Below are positions 6,047 through 10,151 of a stretch of DNA of 10,151 bases, piece after piece (positions within the stretch are counted from its first letter, which is position 1; each line of letters begins with the position of its first letter). The stretch lies in the NCBI GenBank assembly GCA_017998095.1, contig JAGODU010000141.1, positions 1 to 10,151 of the forward strand, read 5' to 3'. The notes beneath the pieces are model-generated. The model saw only the letters and a list, made by a program, of their open reading frames with translations, ran no database searches and was not told the DNA's origin. Source of the DNA: Prolixibacteraceae bacterium (GTDB lineage: Bacteria > Bacteroidota > Bacteroidia > Bacteroidales > Prolixibacteraceae). Both the position numbers and the translations under genes were made by a program.

Positions 6047-8200
6047 TTACAATACAATTACTTGAGTATTCAAAGTACTAAGATTTTTTTTGTTGAATGG
6101 TCGTTCAAGACAAATCCAGAATGCTTTATTTCTCTTTACTCCACTAAACTCTTTTTTAATCTCCAGCTTATTTGTTTTCTCATTTAAGACAAGAAAATCT
6201 TTTATTAAAAGAATTTTCTGATTTGTATTTTCATAAATCAGATTAAGAAATTGGCTTGTTTTGGTTTCACCAAATGAAGACGTTGGTGCATCAAAAATCA
6301 TTGGATAGCTTTCTTCGCTATATTCTGCAGCTAATTCCGAAATTGCAAGCAGTATTGAGATATGCATTGATGTTAGCAAAGATTGATTAGGTAGATGAAA
6401 TATCCTTCCATCAGATTCCTGTAACTCAATTTTCACAATATCCTTTCCTGCAATAGTTTTCTTGTTGAAAACAATTGTCCCTGTAAATGCTTCGATATTA
6501 ATTCTTTCGAAAATTGAATTTGATTTTTTCTGTAGAATCTGAATGAATTCATCAAATTTTTTCTGTTTTGTGGAATTAAATATTTCTTCTATGTCTCTTA
6601 GCACTTCTCGGGTCTTTAACAAAAAAGTATTTACATTCTGAGTATCAATTGCATCCTTCTCGGTTTTTTTCTGCTTTAATTTTTCATCAATTTCTTTAAG
6701 TTGTTTTTTATAATCTGTCAACTCTTTGTTTTTGTTTGTTAAATCACGCTGCCAACCATTATAATTCTTTAATACACTTCCAAGCTTTTCGGCCCCCAAG
6801 CTAGAACTTCCAATTACTTTTTCTCTTTCAGATATTTCAATATTAAGCTTTTGTTGCAATGATTCTAATTCTTCCCTGCGTTTTTTATTAAAATCAAATA
6901 GGTCTCTGATGGTTCGTTTCACAGATCGTAGCTTCGATAAGTTATCTTCATGGCTTACTGCCAAATTGAACAATCGGCTTATGTAGTCATTTTTAAATAA
7001 AACCTGATCCTCAATATCATTTGATTCTTCTGGAATTTGGCTTGTTAAATATTCTTCGAGCCTCTTTAACATAAAGTTGTAAGCTGAGCTTCCTTTTTTC
7101 GCCGGTCTATTACACACTTTACATAATTCATCTTTCAACATTTCTTCCATATGTGCTTTTGAAGGAACACCTGTTGGCAAGGGTATTGAATTATTAAGAA
7201 GTTGTGCTCTCATCAAATCCTTCCCTTTTTTAATGCCAATCTGTTTTTCATAATCAGTTTGAAGTTCTCGCTTTTTATTTGAAAGAGCTGTTATTTTCAT
7301 TGAAAACTCATTATGAATCTTCTCAAAGTTTACTAAGATGCAATTTTTATCAAAAAGTGCCGTTGTATAATCTTCATCAATACAACTGGATATCTTGGAC
7401 ATCTGTTCTTTAATATGATTAATCCTTCCATTTATAGTATTTAGGGCTTCGGCATTGGTAACATATTTTTCAGCCTCTTGAATGAACTCTTCTGTTTTTC
7501 TTATCTCATCCTCGATGGAATTAATAATAATAGTAGCTCCGTTTTTATCTCCATTTAAGATCGAAATCTCGTCTTCGAGGCATTTATAATCCCTAAGGCT
7601 TTTAGAATTGTTGCGAGTTGCTTCTTCCACTGCTTTTTCCGCTCTTTCCCTCAGATATTCACCTTTTTCAGAATATATTTCATAGTATTTAGCGCTGGAG
7701 AAAGAATTAATAAGGTTCATTAAAGCATCATCATTCTTAAAAATATCAAGCTGTGCTTCTCCTTTGAACATGGAGTACTTCCTGATTTTTGAAGGAAAAA
7801 CTCTTTCAAGCAAGTTGATGCCATCAAATTGACTTCTTTCGCCAACTTTATTTTCTTCAATACCCTCTACTGAATAATTTGAAGTAGTACAATAACTTAC
7901 ACCAAGCTTTTTTACAATAAAAGATTTGGCAATAGTTTTCTTTTCATCATATTGTTCTACATTCATAGCTACCCGAACTCGAAATTGTTCATTAACATCA
8001 GCATTTGCCAAAGCTTTTGCGGAGATCAACAAATCAAGATTGCGATCATTACCAGTAAAGAGCCATTCGAGAGCTTCAAAAAATTTTGTTTTCCCTTCTC
8101 CATTTTCGCCAAGGATTATATTTAATCCCTTAGAGAGCTCAAATTCCTTAAGCCCATAGTAGCAGAGAAAATTCTCTAAAATGATTTTCTTAATAATCAT
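6047..8200 (-). CDS. SMC/Rad50-like ATPase, DndD-like
   Basis: A 717-residue DNA-associated ATPase of the Rad50/SMC type, closest in overall look to DndD of DNA phosphorothioation loci. The N-terminal half-domain has IIKKIILENFLCYYG and Walker A GENGEGKT (31-38). Long charged coiled-coil segments (~175-320 and ~375-545) flank a CKVCNRPAKKGS element (Cys360 and Cys363), a zinc-hook-like hairpin. The C-terminal half-domain has Walker B YPMIFDAPTSSF (632-643). Two oddities: the position after the Walker B Asp (637) is Ala, not Glu, and the usual LSGGQ signature is replaced by a stretch around NQSLLTSMHISILLAI (605-620). Start ATG overlaps the stop of the preceding gene by 4 bp (ATGA). DndD is thought to provide ATP-driven DNA nicking or opening; other SMC-like defence ATPases sense foreign DNA. 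The exact subfamily is inferred. Confidence 0.88.
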   Translation of the reverse strand: MIIKKIILENFLCYYGLKEFELSKGLNIILGENGEGKTKFFEALEWLFTGNDRNLDLLISAKALANADVNEQFRVRVAMNVEQYDEKKTIAKSFIVKKLGVSYCTTSNYSVEGIEENKVGERSQFDGINLLERVFPSKIRKYSMFKGEAQLDIFKNDDALMNLINSFSSAKYYEIYSEKGEYLRERAEKAVEEATRNNSKSLRDYKCLEDEISILNGDKNGATIIINSIEDEIRKTEEFIQEAEKYVTNAEALNTINGRINHIKEQMSKISSCIDEDYTTALFDKNCILVNFEKIHNEFSMKITALSNKKRELQTDYEKQIGIKKGKDLMRAQLLNNSIPLPTGVPSKAHMEEMLKDELCKVCNRPAKKGSSAYNFMLKRLEEYLTSQIPEESNDIEDQVLFKNDYISRLFNLAVSHEDNLSKLRSVKRTIRDLFDFNKKRREELESLQQKLNIEISEREKVIGSSSLGAEKLGSVLKNYNGWQRDLTNKNKELTDYKKQLKEIDEKLKQKKTEKDAIDTQNVNTFLLKTREVLRDIEEIFNSTKQKKFDEFIQILQKKSNSIFERINIEAFTGTIVFNKKTIAGKDIVKIELQESDGRIFHLPNQSLLTSMHISILLAISELAAEYSEESYPMIFDAPTSSFGETKTSQFLNLIYENTNQKILLIKDFLVLNEKTNKLEIKKEFSGVKRNKAFWICLERPFNKKNLSTLNTQVIVL

Positions 8201-8430
8201 ATTACAGTCTGATTAAGATGTTGAAGTATAATATCCCTCAAAGCCTTGTCATTAATAACCTGAGGAGATTCCAGATTCTCAATTATTAATGCGATGGCTT
8301 TGATTATAGGAATATTAGATTTCATAGCTTCTCGAATAGAACATGGCATTTCGGCAGCTTTAATTTTGTACTTGTCTTTTAAAATTTCATGCTCTAAGAA
8401 ACTTTTAAGGATATCATCTTTCCTTGCCAT
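8197..8430 (-). CDS. Small protein between helicase and DndD-like ATPase (77 aa)
   Basis: A 77-residue, apparently all-helical protein starting MARKDDILKSFLEHEIL. No HTH, zinc or catalytic motif is visible. There is a helix break at MPCSIREAMKS (28-38) followed by a hydrophobic helix NIPIIKAIALIIENL (39-53). It starts 12 bp after the helicase stop, and its TGA overlaps the ATPase ATG (8197-8200), so it is almost certainly translated. Small proteins annotated as 'DNA modification system-associated small protein' occur at this place in Dnd-like loci as I recall, and this fits in size and context, but sequence identity cannot be judged here. It is too short and motif-poor to be DndE with confidence. 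A subunit or adaptor of the ATPase complex is the likeliest role. Confidence 0.8.
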   Translation of the reverse strand: MARKDDILKSFLEHEILKDKYKIKAAEMPCSIREAMKSNIPIIKAIALIIENLESPQVINDKALRDIILQHLNQTVI

Positions 8431-8442
8431 ATAGAAGAATAT

Positions 8443-10035
8443 TTATTCAAAGATTAAGTCATTCAAGTTAAGATTGTAGGAATCAATTGTTTCATTTAAT
8501 GCTTCGTAAGTATCTATTTTATTCATAGATAACTCTGAAAAATCTACTACTCGTTCCAATTCTTTTTTAAGAAGATTTCTCTCCATCTCATAATTACCTT
8601 GATCCGAAAAAATTCTTGGCACAACCACCAAATCATGGATTACTGCAAATATTTTATCTTTATGAAGTCGTAATACCCTACCTCTTCTTTGTATAAATTG
8701 TCTTGGATTACCTGTACTCGAGCAAAAGACTGCTAATTCAGAACGAGGTACATCAACACCTTCATCGAGGCATTTCATTGAAGTTAATACGTGTACAATA
8801 CCTTTTTCAAAATCATTGATTATATCGTCCTTGCCTTGAGTCTGCGAAGTATATTGTTTAACCATAATTGATTCATCAATATCCTTCACAATTCTTGTGT
8901 ATTCATTTATTAGACGAAATTCTTCTTCATCTTCTTCATATTCATCAATTTTACTATAATCGGGTTCTAGTCCTTCAGGAACATAAATTAATGAATACTT
9001 CAAATTTCCTTTATTTCTGAATTCATTGTGAACAATTTGTCTGAAAATGGTTTTCTTATTTACAGCTTTGTGAATGATTCTTTTTCTCTGTAACAATAGT
9101 ATATCTACTTCCTGGCATTCTTTGTAGCGACCTGTTTTTGAATCAAAGTACTTCAGTAGCTGCTTTGAAATTTTAATATATTCACTAAGTTCTTCGTCGG
9201 TTAAATAAACTATATGAGGGAAGTATTTATACTTGCAAAGCCATCCTAAAGCTAATGCTTGCTTCATTGAATAAGAAAAAATGTAGGGACGAGTATCATT
9301 GAAAAAACTATCAATTGCACTATTCCCTTCTAAATCATATTTTCTACTAGGAGTTGCGGATAAACCAATTCTTTTCTGAAGGTGAATGCCTGGTAATAAT
9401 TTTAGGAGACTAGCTGCTCCCAAGTTGTGTACTTCATCTGCTATCAATAAGGTTTCTTGTGGCAGTAATTTAAAATGGCTCAGGAATTTGGCTCGTATTA
9501 GAGATGCATAGGTTACAATTACAATGAATGAGATATCTGTCAGTCTTGAAGCTGCATTGAAGAAAGAAAGTTTATCATTCCATTTCTCTTTTGAGCTAAC
9601 AGTTATAACATTTTTAAAATTAAACTTAGAACATTCCCTTTTCCATTGCTCAAGAAGAGCGGTTGTAGGTACAGCAATTATTGCTTTGTAACTTTTCGTT
9701 TGCTTGTGAAGTTCTAGTAAGCAGTTTAAAGAAGTGATTGTCTTACCGGTGCCAGTTGCCATTTCAAAAATACCTTTGTAACCGTTCTCGATCCATTTAT
9801 TATAAGCGTCGATTTGATATTGTCTGGGACCGTTAGTATATGGGAACCTTGGCTGACTTTGAATATCCTCAATATGATTGATTAGTTTCTTATACGTACT
9901 TTTAGTCTTGTGGTTTGACAAAAAAGTATTCTTTTTAGATGCTAATTCTTTTTCTGTGATTATAAGTTCTTCAATAGATTTATTTCCGAATTCGTTTTTA
10001 ATAGCAACTTGTATCTGATCAATATTTAAGGGCAT
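8443..10035 (-). CDS. SF2 DEVH-box helicase of a probable Dnd-like or related defence system
   Basis: A 530-residue superfamily 2 helicase with all core motifs: RQYQIDAYNKW (71-81), motif I MATGTGKT (92-99), Ia AVPTTALLEQW (121-131), II DEVH (200-203), III LSATP (225-229), V LTSMKCLDEGVDVP (417-430) and VI QFIQRRGRVLR (446-456). The first 70 residues are a charged helical extension. An acidic patch, DEYEEDEEEF, lies at 364-373. No HKD, PD-(D/E)XK or HNH nuclease motif is seen, so cleavage, if any, must come from a partner. The 'GIFEMATGTGKT' core and operon mates recall helicases annotated as DNA phosphorothioation restriction enzymes; XPB/type III restriction-like helicases are the wider family. 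The start lies 10 bp after a possible upstream gene end. The ATG at 10035 has only a weak Shine-Dalgarno-like TAGAG before it. Confidence 0.9.
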   Translation of the reverse strand: MPLNIDQIQVAIKNEFGNKSIEELIITEKELASKKNTFLSNHKTKSTYKKLINHIEDIQSQPRFPYTNGPRQYQIDAYNKWIENGYKGIFEMATGTGKTITSLNCLLELHKQTKSYKAIIAVPTTALLEQWKRECSKFNFKNVITVSSKEKWNDKLSFFNAASRLTDISFIVIVTYASLIRAKFLSHFKLLPQETLLIADEVHNLGAASLLKLLPGIHLQKRIGLSATPSRKYDLEGNSAIDSFFNDTRPYIFSYSMKQALALGWLCKYKYFPHIVYLTDEELSEYIKISKQLLKYFDSKTGRYKECQEVDILLLQRKRIIHKAVNKKTIFRQIVHNEFRNKGNLKYSLIYVPEGLEPDYSKIDEYEEDEEEFRLINEYTRIVKDIDESIMVKQYTSQTQGKDDIINDFEKGIVHVLTSMKCLDEGVDVPRSELAVFCSSTGNPRQFIQRRGRVLRLHKDKIFAVIHDLVVVPRIFSDQGNYEMERNLLKKELERVVDFSELSMNKIDTYEALNETIDSYNLNLNDLIFE

Positions 10036-10045
10036 CTCTAAAAAC

Positions 10046-10151
10046 TCATTGTTGATATATTTGTCTAATTGTTAATAAAATATGATTGATTTTGTTGACA
10101 ATATTTTCTTTCTTAGTAAGAAAAGCACGAGATGAAAAATATAAATGATTT
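10046..10151 (-). CDS. Possible 3' end of an upstream operon gene (partial)
   Basis: On the - strand one frame is open from the right edge for 34 codons and stops (TGA, 10046-10048) 10 bp before the helicase start. Its end reads TKKENIVNKINHILLTIRQ then IYQQ, with helical, lysine-rich character like the operon genes. Of the other two frames, one stops after 12 codons and the other after 25. The tight spacing matches the rest of the operon, so I think this is the C-terminus of a real gene beyond the window. An open frame of this length is not rare by chance in AT-rich DNA. Product unknown. Confidence 0.45.
   Translation of the reverse strand, partial: NHLYFSSRAFLTKKENIVNKINHILLTIRQIYQQ

Noticed and set aside
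10109..10123. 15-bp palindrome TTTCTTA-G-TAAGAAA upstream of the helicase, possible operator
   Set aside because: It falls inside the probable partial upstream coding frame and is made of low-complexity A/T-rich bases, so it is more likely coincidence than a regulatory site.

Overview
The window looks like an accessory region of a Bacteroidota (Bacteroidetes) chromosome. Three things point there: a primase-helicase protein with the BT4734/VirE-type N-terminus typical of Bacteroidetes mobile elements, a tyrosine integrase of the IntDOT-like Bacteroidetes type with altered catalytic residues, and overall AT-rich sequence. Species cannot be told from the sequence.

Left part (1 to about 4030) is the right end of an integrated element. 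A primase/helicase gene cut by the left edge reads rightward to about 1769. A cluster of TGTAAT repeats and a forward terminator follow. Converging on it from the right are a tyrosine integrase (2536-3768) and a small coiled-coil gene (2190-2486), closed by their own terminator at 2140-2170. Behind the integrase start lies a stretch with several inverted repeats, then the 3' part of a tRNA with a CAT anticodon (3987-4028) whose 5' half is missing. This is the footprint of integration into a tRNA-Met-like gene. By the fragment's orientation, the intact tRNA should lie beyond the left edge at the other end of the element.

Middle part (4030-5505) has no convincing gene. It holds the tRNA-side terminator, a long hairpin ending in T6, a reverse terminator, three more inverted repeats, two diverged copies of a ~28-bp sequence and a forward terminator at 5433-5463. 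It may be a decayed insertion scar or carry untranslated RNA.

Right part (5506-10151) is a compact leftward operon that is visibly AT-richer than the integrase region. In transcription order it has the 3' end of a possible upstream gene (cut by the right edge), an SF2 DEVH helicase, a 77-residue small protein, an SMC/Rad50-like ATPase resembling DndD, and a 179-residue protein. Gaps are 10, 12, -4 and 1 bp, so the products are probably made together. The combination of a MATGTGKT-type helicase, a very small protein and a DndD-like ATPase resembles DNA phosphorothioation (Dnd)-associated or related anti-phage loci. No sulfur-transfer gene (DndA/DndC type) is visible, so the locus is either a Dnd system whose modification genes lie beyond the right edge or a modification-independent defence cassette.
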